Shown piece after piece: positions 17,285-26,764 of a stretch of 64,000 nt of DNA. The position numbers were made by a program, and so were the translations under genes. Each line of letters starts with the position of its first letter. Positions within the stretch are counted from its first letter, which is position 1. The notes under the pieces were generated by a model. That model made no database searches and was not told the DNA's origin. It was given only the letters and a program-made list of their open reading frames with translations. This stretch comes from an uncultured Olleya sp. GTDB taxonomy: Bacteria > Bacteroidota > Bacteroidia > Flavobacteriales > Flavobacteriaceae. The stretch lies in NCBI GenBank assembly GCA_947503885.1, contig CANNFD010000008.1, forward strand, positions 94,979 through 158,978. The letters are read 5' to 3'.

Positions 17285-17581
17285 ATGGCTAGTATAGATC
17301 AACAAGCAAAAGGAAAAAAAGAAGGAGAAATCAGATATCTTACTCCTTTAAATATTGAAACAAACAAGACTAAAAAGTATTGTCGTTTCAAAAAGTCTGG
17401 TATCAAGTACGTAGATTACAAAGATGCAGATTGGTTATTAGGATTTGTTAACGCACAAGGTAAAATTTTACCAAGACGTTTAACAGGAACTTCATTAAAG
17501 TATCAAAGAAAAGTGTCAGTAGCAGTTAAAAGAGCACGTCACTTAGCTTTAATGCCATATGTAGCAGATTTATTAAAATAA
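17285..17581 (+). CDS. rpsR: 30S ribosomal protein S18
   Basis: The core [25 protein letters not shown], then [18 protein letters not shown] and [15 protein letters not shown], is that of bS18, the partner of bS6 on the 30S platform. The 98-aa length includes a charged N-terminal extension (about 1-18) typical of Bacteroidota. It lies 2 bp after rpsF and 13 bp before rplI. Confidence 0.97.
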   Translation: MASIDQQAKGKKEGEIRYLTPLNIETNKTKKYCRFKKSGIKYVDYKDADWLLGFVNAQGKILPRRLTGTSLKYQRKVSVAVKRARHLALMPYVADLLK

Positions 17582-17594
17582 AAATATCATAACA

Positions 17595-18038
17595 ATGGAA
17601 CTTATATTAAAACAAGACGTTGAGAATTTAGGATTTAAAGACGATGTTGTAACGGTTAAGAACGGTTATGGTAGAAACTTTTTAATCCCTACAGGAAATG
17701 CAGTTTTAGCTACAAAATCAGCTAAAAAAGCATTAGAAGAAACTTTAAAGCAACGTGCTTATAAAGAAGCTAAAGAGATTGAAGAAGCTAATAAAGTAGC
17801 AGAAGCTATTAAAGCTTTAGAAATCAAAATTACAGCTAAAGTTGGTCAAGGAGACAAATTATTTGGATCTGTAAACAACATTGACGTTGCTGAAGCATTA
17901 GCTAAAGAAGGTCAAGATATTGATAAAAAATACATTTCTGTAACTACAGTTAAGCGTTTAGGTAAGTATACAGCTGCTGTACGTTTACACAGAGCAGTAA
18001 ATATAGATTTAGAATTTGAAGTTATCGCGCAAGCATAA
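17595..18038 (+). CDS. rplI: 50S ribosomal protein L9
   Basis: The N-terminal RNA-binding domain reads MELILKQDVENLGFKDDVVTVKNGYGRNFLIPTGNA in outline, and a long Ala/Glu/Lys-rich helix (about 45-80) leads to the C-terminal domain with GDKLFGSVNNIDVAEAL. bL9 binds 23S rRNA near the L1 stalk and reaches to the next ribosome on a polysome. The length of 147 aa is normal. It is the last gene of the operon, followed by a strong terminator. Confidence 0.97.
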   Translation: MELILKQDVENLGFKDDVVTVKNGYGRNFLIPTGNAVLATKSAKKALEETLKQRAYKEAKEIEEANKVAEAIKALEIKITAKVGQGDKLFGSVNNIDVAEALAKEGQDIDKKYISVTTVKRLGKYTAAVRLHRAVNIDLEFEVIAQA

Positions 18039-18062
18039 TTTTCAAAATCAATATTACATTTA

Positions 18063-18094
18063 AAACCGTTTAGACTTATCTAGACGGTTTTTTT
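18063..18094 (+). terminator. Terminator of the rpsF operon
   Basis: A 12-bp stem (18063-18074 with 18079-18090, one G-T pair), CTTA loop, and a T run to 18094. Confidence 0.92.
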
Positions 18095-18116
18095 AATTAA
18101 AATTTTTAAATAACTA

Positions 18117-18132
18117 TTTCGCTTTCGCTGAA
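18117..18132. repeat. GAAA-loop hairpin repeat, intergenic copy
   Basis: Read on the minus strand it differs by one base from the 16-mer found in priA and recQ; it lies between rplI and the glycerophosphodiesterase gene. Confidence 0.5.
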
Positions 18133-18198
18133 ATCAAGCCTTAATAAGCTTCTTGAAAATGATGTCACTTTGTGACTTTTAAAAATAACTAGTAACAG

Positions 18199-19095
18199 AT
18201 GAAACATATATATATAGTATTACTTTTTATAGGATTGATAGCTTGCAAAGACCAAAAGGAAGAAGTTGTAAACCCAACCAAAACTAATGCCCTAGCACAA
18301 AAGCAATCAGCATTAATAGAAGCTTTTAAGTACAATCCAGAGGATGAGGTTATAATCAGTGTCCATAGAGGAGGAAAGGGTTTAAAAAATTATCCTGAAA
18401 ACTGTTTAGAAACTCTAAAGTATATCAACGATAGCATTCCAGCAATTTATGAAATTGATATAGCACAAACTAGAGACAATGTCTTAGTATTGATGCACGA
18501 TAATACTTTAGAGCGTACAACAACTGGAACCGATAGACTAAATAAATATACCTATGAGGAGCTTCAAGCATTTAATTTAGTAGATGATTATGGTAATAAG
18601 ACTGCATTTAAAATACCGTCTTTAAAAGACGTACTGCTTTGGGCTAAACAGAACAATGTAGTATTAACTTTAGATAAGAAAAAAAGTGTCTCTTTTGATG
18701 CTATAGTTGCTTTAGTAAAACAATTAGAAGCAGAAGATGTTTCTATTATAATTACCTATGATATAAAGCAAGCTACAGAAGCATATGCATTAGCGCCAAA
18801 TTTATTATTATCAGTATCTGCTAGAAACCAAAAAGAATTAGACTGGTTATTGCATTCAAAAATACCAACACAAAACATGTTAGCTTTTACAGGAACAAAG
18901 CTATCACCAAATGATTTTTATAAAAAAGTACAATCCTATGGTATCAAAACTATACTTGGTACTTTAGGAAACCTTGATAAACAAGCGGAAGCAAAAGGCG
19001 AAGTGCCTTATATTATTTGGAAAGATAAAGGAATAGATGTTTTTGCAACAGACAGACCATTTGCAGTTGCTAAAGCATTAAATATTAAGAAATAA
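18199..19095 (+). CDS. Glycerophosphodiester phosphodiesterase family lipoprotein
   Basis: A lipoprotein signal ends IGLIACKD, with Cys16 as the lipidated residue. The GDPD TIM-barrel follows: SVHRGGKG with NYPENCLETL (about 55-70), EIDIAQTRDNVLVLMHD giving the metal-binding Glu, Asp and His, TLERTTTG, and KIPSLKDVLLWA. The enzyme class hydrolyses glycerophosphodiesters to sn-glycerol-3-phosphate and an alcohol; as a lipoprotein it would act outside the cytoplasm, possibly to scavenge phospholipid head groups. The exact substrate is not shown. Confidence 0.9.
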   Translation: MKHIYIVLLFIGLIACKDQKEEVVNPTKTNALAQKQSALIEAFKYNPEDEVIISVHRGGKGLKNYPENCLETLKYINDSIPAIYEIDIAQTRDNVLVLMHDNTLERTTTGTDRLNKYTYEELQAFNLVDDYGNKTAFKIPSLKDVLLWAKQNNVVLTLDKKKSVSFDAIVALVKQLEAEDVSIIITYDIKQATEAYALAPNLLLSVSARNQKELDWLLHSKIPTQNMLAFTGTKLSPNDFYKKVQSYGIKTILGTLGNLDKQAEAKGEVPYIIWKDKGIDVFATDRPFAVAKALNIKK

Positions 19096-19101
19096 GAAAA
19101 G

Positions 19102-19569
19102 ATGAAGTATTCTAGACTTACAAAAGAACAATTTGAAGAATTACACAAAGAGTTTATTAACTTTTTGGCAACTCAGACGATTACAGCAGACGAGTGGGAA
19201 ACAATTAAAAAAGAAAAACCAGAAGTAGCAGAGCAAGAACTGGATGTTTTTAGTGACTTGGTTTGGGAAGGTGTTTTGTCGCAAGTAAAATATGTCGAGC
19301 AGATTTCTGCGCAAAACATACACTTGTTTGCTTTAAACGACGACCATATGCATGTAATAGGAATAAAAATTGATAGTCCAATAGATGTCACAACAACTGA
19401 CGGATTTAACTGGTTGCGTGAAAACTTAATGGACGATTCTGTGACGTTTACACAGGGTAAAAAAGATTATTCTGAAGACAAAAACTTAGATAAGTTTAAG
19501 TTAATTCAATCTGGAAGCGCAATTACAAAAGGAGAGCTGTATCAGTATATGAATAAGCTGATTAATTAG
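19102..19569 (+). CDS. Conserved flavobacterial protein, probably DUF6495
   Basis: A 155-aa soluble, acidic protein without signal peptide, starting MKYSRLTKEQFEELH and containing FLATQTITADEWETIK and ISAQNIHLFALNDDHMHVIG. I recall this pattern from the family DUF6495, of unknown function. It starts 6 bp after the GDPD stop, so both are read from one mRNA. No catalytic motif is visible. Confidence 0.7.
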   Translation: MKYSRLTKEQFEELHKEFINFLATQTITADEWETIKKEKPEVAEQELDVFSDLVWEGVLSQVKYVEQISAQNIHLFALNDDHMHVIGIKIDSPIDVTTTDGFNWLRENLMDDSVTFTQGKKDYSEDKNLDKFKLIQSGSAITKGELYQYMNKLIN

Positions 19570-19631
19570 TTAATTATTGTTTAGCAAGTATTAACTTTCA
19601 TTATTTATAACTAAACAACTATTTTTGTTAT

Positions 19632-19699
19632 TCCTGTTAAAACAGGAGTCTAAATTGTATTTATCAAGTAATCATTAAAAAAGATTCCTGCTTTGCAGG
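19632..19699 (+). promoter_or_regulatory. Two hairpins in the hisS leader
   Basis: TCCTGTT/AACAGGA (19632-19647, 2-nt loop) and CCTGC/GCAGG (19687-19699, TTT loop), the second ending 8 bp before the hisS ATG. Both begin ATTCCTG. Neither is followed by a T run, so they are not terminators; a leader role or a small dispersed repeat is possible. Confidence 0.4.
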
Positions 19700-19706
19700 G
19701 GATATT

Positions 19707-21077
19707 ATGGCACAAAAACCAAGTATACCAAAAGGGACTAGAGATTTTAATCCAGAAGAAGTTGCAAAACGTAACTATATATTTAGTACGATAAAATCAA
19801 AATTTGAACGTTTTGGATTTCAACCAATTGAAACACCAAGTTTTGAAAACTCTGATACCTTAATGGGTAAATATGGAGAAGAAGGTGACCGCTTGATTTT
19901 TAAGATTTTAAATTCTGGAGATTTTTTATCTAAAGTAGACGAGCCATTATATGCTTTAAAAGATTCAGGTAAAATTACATCAAGAATTTCAGAAAAAGCA
20001 TTGCGTTACGACCTTACAGTTCCTTTTGCTAGGTATGTAGTGCAACATCAAAATGAAATAGAGTTCCCTTTTAAACGTTACCAAATGCAACCTGTTTGGC
20101 GTGCAGATAGACCGCAAAAAGGACGTTTTAGAGAGTTTTACCAATGTGATGCAGATGTTGTAGGAAGTGATAGTTTATGGCAAGAGGTGGAGTTTGTACA
20201 ACTTTACGACGAAGTATTTACTGCGCTTAAGTTAGATGGTGCTACTATCAAAATCAACAATCGTAAAATATTATCTGGTATTGCAGAGGTTATTGGAGCA
20301 AGCGATAAACTAATAGATTTTACTGTTGCTTTAGATAAGTTAGATAAAATAGGAGAGGAGAAAGTTAAAGAAGAAATGCTTGGCAAAGGGATTACTGAAG
20401 AAGGTATCACTAAACTACAACCATTATTTACTTTAAAAGGTGATTTTGGAACTCAAATTGAAAGTTTGAAATCTATTTTAAATACTTCTGAAGAGGGTCA
20501 AAAAGGAATTGAAGAATTGGACTTTATTAATAATGCTATTTCTGCATTAGGATTAAAGTCTGCTAAATTACAATTAGACGTTACTTTAGCTAGAGGTTTA
20601 AATTATTATACGGGAGCAATTTTTGAAGTCTCAGCGCCAGAAGGTGTTGCCATGGGCTCCATTGGTGGTGGTGGAAGATATGATGATTTAACCGGAATAT
20701 TTGGTCTTAAAAATGTTAGTGGAGTTGGGATTAGTTTTGGTTTAGACCGTATTTATTTGGTATTGGAAGAGTTAGGTTTATTTCCAGAAACCATAACAAA
20801 ATCTACAGAAGTATTGTTTATTAACTTCGGAGATCAAGAATCGTTATTCAGTTTAAAAGCGATTAAAGCGTTAAGAGATAATAATATAAATGCAGAGTTA
20901 TATCCAGACAATGCTAAAATGAAAAAACAAATGAATTACGCAAACAAGCGTAACATTCCATTTGTGGTTTTAGTAGGGGAGGAAGAATTAAAAAATAATG
21001 TATTCACTTTAAAAAACATGACTACAGGAGATCAGGATAAAGTAGATTTGGAGTCGCTAGTTTCTATGTTAAAATAG
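19707..21077 (+). CDS. hisS: Histidyl-tRNA synthetase
   Basis: A class II synthetase: GTRDFNPEE near the N-terminus, motif 2 in [32 protein letters not shown], the His-specific [14 protein letters not shown], and motif 3 GGGGRYDDL with SFGLDRI. A C-terminal anticodon-binding domain (about 365-456) follows. It charges tRNA-His. The length of 456 aa is in the family range. The ATG is 8 bp after a small hairpin. Confidence 0.97.
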   Translation: MAQKPSIPKGTRDFNPEEVAKRNYIFSTIKSKFERFGFQPIETPSFENSDTLMGKYGEEGDRLIFKILNSGDFLSKVDEPLYALKDSGKITSRISEKALRYDLTVPFARYVVQHQNEIEFPFKRYQMQPVWRADRPQKGRFREFYQCDADVVGSDSLWQEVEFVQLYDEVFTALKLDGATIKINNRKILSGIAEVIGASDKLIDFTVALDKLDKIGEEKVKEEMLGKGITEEGITKLQPLFTLKGDFGTQIESLKSILNTSEEGQKGIEELDFINNAISALGLKSAKLQLDVTLARGLNYYTGAIFEVSAPEGVAMGSIGGGGRYDDLTGIFGLKNVSGVGISFGLDRIYLVLEELGLFPETITKSTEVLFINFGDQESLFSLKAIKALRDNNINAELYPDNAKMKKQMNYANKRNIPFVVLVGEEELKNNVFTLKNMTTGDQDKVDLESLVSMLK

Positions 21078-21100
21078 TTTTTAAAACAATATTAAAACAA

Positions 21101-21129
21101 AAAGCCGAAACGTTAGTTTCGGCTTTTTT
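21101..21129. terminator. Bidirectional terminator after hisS
   Basis: A 10-bp stem AAAGCCGAAA/TTTCGGCTTT with a CGTTAG loop and T run; it also ends the convergent giant T9SS gene. Confidence 0.92.
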
Positions 21130-21162
21130 TAGTGAAAATGTGAATTAATTTGGGGCATTCAC

Positions 21163-24100
21163 TTACTCAACTAAAACTTTCTTTGAGATTTCACCTTCGT
21201 TCGTTTTTAACTTGATAATGTAATTACCAGTACTTAATTCTCCGGTATTTAACTCAATATAATCTTGAGTTTCTAATTTAGAGAAGTTAACAATATGTTG
21301 ACCTAAGATGTTGTAAAGGTTTACTGCTGTAATTGTATTTAATTTAGGGTTGTTAACAACTATGCTTTGCAAGTTGTTAGAGTAGTACACGTTAATTTCA
21401 GTTTCTAAAACTTCATCATCTGTACTTAATGACTGTGGAATATCAAAGACTAATTCAAATCTATTTAAATATTCTCCAGCATCTAAATTAACTATAAAAT
21501 CTGCTTGTCTTAAGTCGTTATATGTTCCGTTTAGTGTATCATGTAAATAGATATCTAAGTTAGCCGGAACGTTTTCTAAAGCATCAATAGTAAAAGTATT
21601 ATCTCCAGCAGTATCTGTTTTGATTGCTAGTGGTAAAATGGTATTTGCATCAATTACATCTATACCTTGAATAACAAAGTTAGCATTGTTAATTCTCCAA
21701 TAGATATCATCTAACTGTGTTTCCATAGTTTCTCCGTCATACCCCCAATCCTGACCAGAAGTCGCGTTGGTATCTTGTGTCACTAGTAATTGTCTATGGA
21801 TTCCGTTAACGGAATTTAATCCTAATCTAATTTTTAATCTATTGTCAGAGTTATAGTTGTTAGCAACACTGTTTTCAGAAGACATTCTAACAAATGTTGA
21901 ATTAGTGCCTTCTTTTTCAAACACACGTTGATTATTACTAAATGTTACAGTACCTGTGTTTTCACTTTTAACAAAGAAACCTTGAGCAACAGGAATATAG
22001 CGACCTGGTAATTTAGTTGGTGTACCACCTGTGGCAACCATAGGGTCATTTGTACCATAACTAGCTGCTGGCGTTGCTCCAGATAAGTTATAAGAAGCAT
22101 ATCCACCTTGGTATTCTGCTAAAATATGAGATCCTCCTCCCCAATGTTCCCAGAAGTATAAAGTACCTGTTGTGCTTCCTGCACCTTCAATTGTTGGTGC
22201 GTTATCCATTATAAACTCATGTGCGTCTAATGCAGAAGCATATGGGTTACCAACTAAATATTCGTTAGTAGCAGTTATTGGTAAAGTAATATCTCCGTTG
22301 TTTGGTTTTCCTTCTAAAACATAGTTCTGCTCTAAACTTACATTGTTATTAGTGTCATTAACACCTTTCATTGTAAAGCCTTCACCAGGTAATAAAGTTC
22401 CTGTGCTACGTACATGTTGCCAGTCAGCATAAGCACCAGATTGGTTTGCATATTTCCAAATCCAGTAATCTGCTATTCCGATAGGTGTTCCAGACGTGCC
22501 ATCATACCCACTAGTAATAAAGTTAATGTTTACCGGTGCTGCAGGATTTGTTCCGTCCTTATAAATGTTTGGTAAAGTATAACTGTTATTATTTGTAGTT
22601 GTATTGCTAATCCCTACAGGAGATGCCCAATAGTTATATGTGTATAAATCCTGTGTACCTTGTTGATCACGCTCTAAAGTTCCAGAACTTGTAACATCTA
22701 AATCACTGTCTATAGTTTGAATTAATTGAGACTCGCCTTCAAGATCAATTTTACCATCTAATTTTAAGTAGTGCGTAATAGTAAGCCCATTACCTGTGTT
22801 TGAGGCAGTGTCACCATTTGCAGTTAATTTATTACTTTCTACAAACAGCCCTAAAACAGTTCTGTTTTGATTATTAGCCGAAGGTAAGGTTGAATTGTCT
22901 AATGTTAAATTGTGATTTGTTTTAACAATATTCCAGTCTACAGTAACGCTAGGGTCAACAATTGAAGGTGATCCAGGTATGTATAATTCTGCTCCATTAA
23001 CCCAACTACTATTAGCATCCCAGCTTCCGTTTGATGCTGAGTTGTATGGTAATGGAGATGATTGGTGCTCTAACGTGAATTGGTTAGGGTCGGTTAAGCT
23101 TCCTCTGTTACCATTACCTGAAACATCGTTAAGGTGTGTCCCGATATAAGAATTCATATTGTAGTAAGCTAAAAGGTTAGTCCAGTTAACCACTTCAATT
23201 TCATTTTTAGTAATAGAATTTGGTACTACAGCACCGTTAACTACAGTAGTCGCTTTTTCAAGTTCTTGATTCATTACATAACGTAATTGACTTTGGTTTA
23301 AAGCTTGGTCCCAAACTCTAACTTCGTCAATATCTCCTTTAAAGAAATCTTGTATGTTAGTTTTATCAATATAAATTGCTCCAATAGCAAACTCGGCACC
23401 ATTTGGTGTTGGGTTGATAATGGTTTTAGTTGTGTCTAATACACCATCGATATATATATAAGCAATATTGTTATGGTAAGTAACAGCAACATGATGCCAT
23501 ACGTTATTTGGTATCGCGGTGTTTGAGTCTATTCTGTTAGCAGGGTTGTTTCCAATTGCAAAACTTACTATGTTATTGTCTGTTAAAAAGAATTTGTACC
23601 CTTCTGTTCCATCATTTTTAGCAACTATTACTTTGTCTGAAGCTAAAGCGTTTGAACCATCTGGTTTTACCCAAGCAGAAGCTGTAAAATCTCCAGCTAA
23701 ATCTACTTTATCTCCAACTTTTGTAAAATTGTCAACACCGTCAAATCCTAAATGTCTAGATTTTACTTCTTCATGTGCTACACCAAAAGTGAAGTATTTA
23801 GTACCATCAAAGTCGTATGTGCCTTCTCTTGTTGCCAAACCGTTAAATGTACTAGGGTCTAAAAATACTGTTTGTAGGTTAGTGGTAAATCCAGCATCAT
23901 CAGATACTAGCATTACATAAGCATCATTACCTGTTAAAGCAGGTAAGCCAGTAAGGTCGCTTTCAAAAACAGAAACTTCAACTGTGCTAATATCATCACC
24001 AGCAGTTTCTACTATTTTCCATTTTCTATTCATTACATCTGTAATAGTAGTAATAGTAGCAGGCCCTAAATTAACAGTGATTGAGCTTCCAGATGTGTTT

Positions 24101-26532
24101 GTGTTTTGTCCATCATTACCCCAAACTAAAAACTCATTACTTGTACTGAAAGTGCTAGTATTAAGATTGTTGGTTGGTGCTGTGTCTGTTAATGATATGG
24201 CAACAATGCTAGAGTTGTTAACACTTTTAGATTGTTTTTGTATTAAATCAGAATTGTCATCTCTACCAATACCAGCGATATCATAATTAAAGCCTGCATT
24301 TGCAGATACATCCCAAATTGTTGATCCGTCTGATGCTACATAATCTTGTGATGTCCCATTAACACCTAATGTAATACCGTATTTTATTGCTAGGTAAGAT
24401 TCTATTCTGTTTCTTTCTGGATTGTCATCATTTCTAGAAGAGTAAGTAATTACCTCAACAATTCTTCCATCAAGGCTTCCTTTGTAACCTTCACTACGAC
24501 CTAACCAATAATTTGCATTATCTACTGTATCGAATTGTGGTACACCAACTTCAGTATTTACTACATTGTTGTTGTTATAAAGTAATTCGTAACTAGAAGG
24601 AGAGCTGTTTGTATTGTGTCTTCCATTAATAATACCTACATTATTATAGTTAGTAGTTGTGTTTGTTTGTGCGACACCATAACCTCTGTCATTTACAGGT
24701 GTAGAGCCAGTAGGTGTAGAGCCATGTGCGTACGATAAAACCTCGTCAGTATATCTAACAGAGTAACGCCCAAGTCCAATACCAGTACCATCTGTAGCTT
24801 GAACAGAAGTATCAGAATCTGCACAAAATATATCCATACTAGGAGTAGAAGATGTAGTGTTTAAGTCAGGAATAACAACTATATAGATGTCATCAGAAAA
24901 ATAACCTGTAGAACCAGCTAATACGTCTCTACTAGTGTCACTATAAGTGTAATCGACAGGAGCATTATTGTAATCGTTATCAAAATCAACAACCGCATTA
25001 AAATTTACATTATAATTAGGGTGATCTCTGTAAGTAGGTTCTTGACCCGCAGTTGGTACAGTTGCATTGTTGGTATTTGCTTGGTCATACCATGTATTAA
25101 GTGCTTGTCCATCACTAATTCCAGCACCATCATTAGCTTTTAACCATAATTCTAAATTAGAAGTAACTCCACCTGGTCCACCAGATAATAAACTTGTACC
25201 ATAACCTTGAATGTAAAAGGTGAATGGATTTTCATTTGAGTCGTCATTTGCAATAGTTACTAATGCAGATCTTAATCCGTTAGAGGATGGGTCAAATGTA
25301 ATAGTAAAAGAAGTATTATTTCCAGATGAAATTGGAGTAGTAGGCGTACTACTTAAAGTAAAATCTGATGCGTTAGCACCTGATATGTTTACATACGGAG
25401 CGCCTCCAGTAAGGTTTAAAGGAAGTAAACCGTCATTATTAATTATAAAAGTATTAATTACGCTTCCTGTGGTAACATCAATTGATCCAAAGTCAGTGTT
25501 GTCAGTGGTGGTTGGTGTTGCATCTCCATTAATAATTGTAGTGCTGTTTCCTGTTATGTTAATTTCTGGTTGAGGTGTAGTTGCAGCAGTTAATGAAATG
25601 TCATCAATTGCCATGTCGCTTCTGTAATTACTACCTGTAGTACCAGAAAATCTTAAATTAATAGTTTGACCTATATAGGTACTTAAATCTAAAGTAACTA
25701 AAATCCAAGGCGATCCATTGCTTGTCTGTACTTGGTTATTCTGGGACCATAGGTTAGTAGGGAAGGTTAAGCCACTATTTGTGCTTAAGTCCACATTTAA
25801 TGTCCCCATATCACTACCAAACATATGATAGTAAAAAGAAAATTGAGCAGAGGTTGCTCCAGATAAATCAAAACAAGGACTTATTATGTTAGAAGTGTTA
25901 TTAAAATTACTAGTTGCTTCAGTATATAGATACCAGCTACCACCGTTTGCAGTTGATGGTCCAGTATTATTTGAAGGCGTACCATTGTTGTTTCTTGTCC
26001 AATCAAAATTATCTGTGGTGTCCTGAGACCAAGCACCTAATCCAGATTCAAAACTTTCTGTATACGGAAAGCTATTTACAATAGCAGAGCAGGACCCTGA
26101 GCAACCACCTGAAACATTAAAATATAATGTTATACCAGATGTACTAGCGCTATTTCCGGAATTAGACAAAACTGTTGAACCGCTAGAGGTAATAGTTATA
26201 TTTGATGCACCTCCATTCCAACCATCTCCATAGGTGTCGTACATTACAATATAATAATTGTTGCCATCCGCAATACAGCTTAAATCAAGGGTTGTGTTGT
26301 ATGAGTTGTTTGAGCTTCCATCATAACCATTGTCAATAGTTGCAAGTAGAGTACCGGTTGGGTTGTATATTTCAACACGGTTTTCTGAAGACCAATTTGG
26401 CCAATTTACTGATACTTGCACTTCAGAAGTTTGGGCGTAGTTAATTGAAAATGTAAAAAACAATACTATTAGTAATGTGTTTTTGCTTAATAAGTAGTTA
26501 GCTATTAATGCTTTTAGAGTAAAGGTTTTCAT
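21163..26532 (-). CDS. Giant T9SS-secreted multidomain surface protein (1789 aa)
   Basis: After a signal peptide (about 1-33) come: a beta-domain with YDTYGDGWNGG (about 90); a MAM-like domain (about 155-315) ending SDMAIDDISL; a choice-of-anchor D (ASH-like) domain (about 320-440); a long domain starting GGPGGVTSNLELWLKANDG (about 447-800) seen in other flavobacterial exoproteins; a LamG/concanavalin-like domain (about 925-1080); an adhesin-like region with RDQQGTQDLYTYNYW (about 1290); and a T9SS type A sorting domain (about 1710-1789) ending ISKKVLVE. It should cross the outer membrane by T9SS and bind matrix or glycans. The next gene upstream is a paralogue. Neither has a protease motif. 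Confidence 0.92.
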   Translation of the reverse strand: MKTFTLKALIANYLLSKNTLLIVLFFTFSINYAQTSEVQVSVNWPNWSSENRVEIYNPTGTLLATIDNGYDGSSNNSYNTTLDLSCIADGNNYYIVMYDTYGDGWNGGASNITITSSGSTVLSNSGNSASTSGITLYFNVSGGCSGSCSAIVNSFPYTESFESGLGAWSQDTTDNFDWTRNNNGTPSNNTGPSTANGGSWYLYTEATSNFNNTSNIISPCFDLSGATSAQFSFYYHMFGSDMGTLNVDLSTNSGLTFPTNLWSQNNQVQTSNGSPWILVTLDLSTYIGQTINLRFSGTTGSNYRSDMAIDDISLTAATTPQPEINITGNSTTIINGDATPTTTDNTDFGSIDVTTGSVINTFIINNDGLLPLNLTGGAPYVNISGANASDFTLSSTPTTPISSGNNTSFTITFDPSSNGLRSALVTIANDDSNENPFTFYIQGYGTSLLSGGPGGVTSNLELWLKANDGAGISDGQALNTWYDQANTNNATVPTAGQEPTYRDHPNYNVNFNAVVDFDNDYNNAPVDYTYSDTSRDVLAGSTGYFSDDIYIVVIPDLNTTSSTPSMDIFCADSDTSVQATDGTGIGLGRYSVRYTDEVLSYAHGSTPTGSTPVNDRGYGVAQTNTTTNYNNVGIINGRHNTNSSPSSYELLYNNNNVVNTEVGVPQFDTVDNANYWLGRSEGYKGSLDGRIVEVITYSSRNDDNPERNRIESYLAIKYGITLGVNGTSQDYVASDGSTIWDVSANAGFNYDIAGIGRDDNSDLIQKQSKSVNNSSIVAISLTDTAPTNNLNTSTFSTSNEFLVWGNDGQNTNTSGSSITVNLGPATITTITDVMNRKWKIVETAGDDISTVEVSVFESDLTGLPALTGNDAYVMLVSDDAGFTTNLQTVFLDPSTFNGLATREGTYDFDGTKYFTFGVAHEEVKSRHLGFDGVDNFTKVGDKVDLAGDFTASAWVKPDGSNALASDKVIVAKNDGTEGYKFFLTDNNIVSFAIGNNPANRIDSNTAIPNNVWHHVAVTYHNNIAYIYIDGVLDTTKTIINPTPNGAEFAIGAIYIDKTNIQDFFKGDIDEVRVWDQALNQSQLRYVMNQELEKATTVVNGAVVPNSITKNEIEVVNWTNLLAYYNMNSYIGTHLNDVSGNGNRGSLTDPNQFTLEHQSSPLPYNSASNGSWDANSSWVNGAELYIPGSPSIVDPSVTVDWNIVKTNHNLTLDNSTLPSANNQNRTVLGLFVESNKLTANGDTASNTGNGLTITHYLKLDGKIDLEGESQLIQTIDSDLDVTSSGTLERDQQGTQDLYTYNYWASPVGISNTTTNNNSYTLPNIYKDGTNPAAPVNINFITSGYDGTSGTPIGIADYWIWKYANQSGAYADWQHVRSTGTLLPGEGFTMKGVNDTNNNVSLEQNYVLEGKPNNGDITLPITATNEYLVGNPYASALDAHEFIMDNAPTIEGAGSTTGTLYFWEHWGGGSHILAEYQGGYASYNLSGATPAASYGTNDPMVATGGTPTKLPGRYIPVAQGFFVKSENTGTVTFSNNQRVFEKEGTNSTFVRMSSENSVANNYNSDNRLKIRLGLNSVNGIHRQLLVTQDTNATSGQDWGYDGETMETQLDDIYWRINNANFVIQGIDVIDANTILPLAIKTDTAGDNTFTIDALENVPANLDIYLHDTLNGTYNDLRQADFIVNLDAGEYLNRFELVFDIPQSLSTDDEVLETEINVYYSNNLQSIVVNNPKLNTITAVNLYNILGQHIVNFSKLETQDYIELNTGELSTGNYIIKLKTNEGEISKKVLVE

Positions 26533-26577
26533 AAGCAGGGAATTTATTTAGTTTGGGGACTAATATTTAATTCTGTG

Positions 26578-26627
26578 TAAAACTATCTCTTTTTTGGCTT
26601 AAATGCAAATATTTTCGATGAAATGCA
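26578..26627 (-). promoter_or_regulatory. Promoter and upstream box of the first giant T9SS gene
   Basis: Minus strand, 5' to 3': 13-bp box (26615-26627), 5 bp, TTTG (26606-26609), 20 bp, TAGTTTTA (26578-26585). The box reads TGCATTTCATCGA. The same layout stands before the paralogue at 26765. Confidence 0.7.
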
Positions 26628-26704
26628 TCTTCATTTGATTTTAACAACGCTAAAAGGGTTAAAAATCCGTTAAAATACATTTTATTGTATTTGTTTCAAT
26701 TAAA

Positions 26705-26733
26705 AAACCCAAGACATAAGTCTTGGGTTTTTC
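26705..26733. terminator. Terminator of the second giant T9SS gene
   Basis: A perfect 11-bp stem (26705-26715 with 26720-26730) and ATAA loop, with A and T runs on the two sides; it lies directly after the gene at 26765. Confidence 0.9.
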
Positions 26734-26764
26734 TAATTAAGAATAAAGTAGTTTTGGGGCTATT

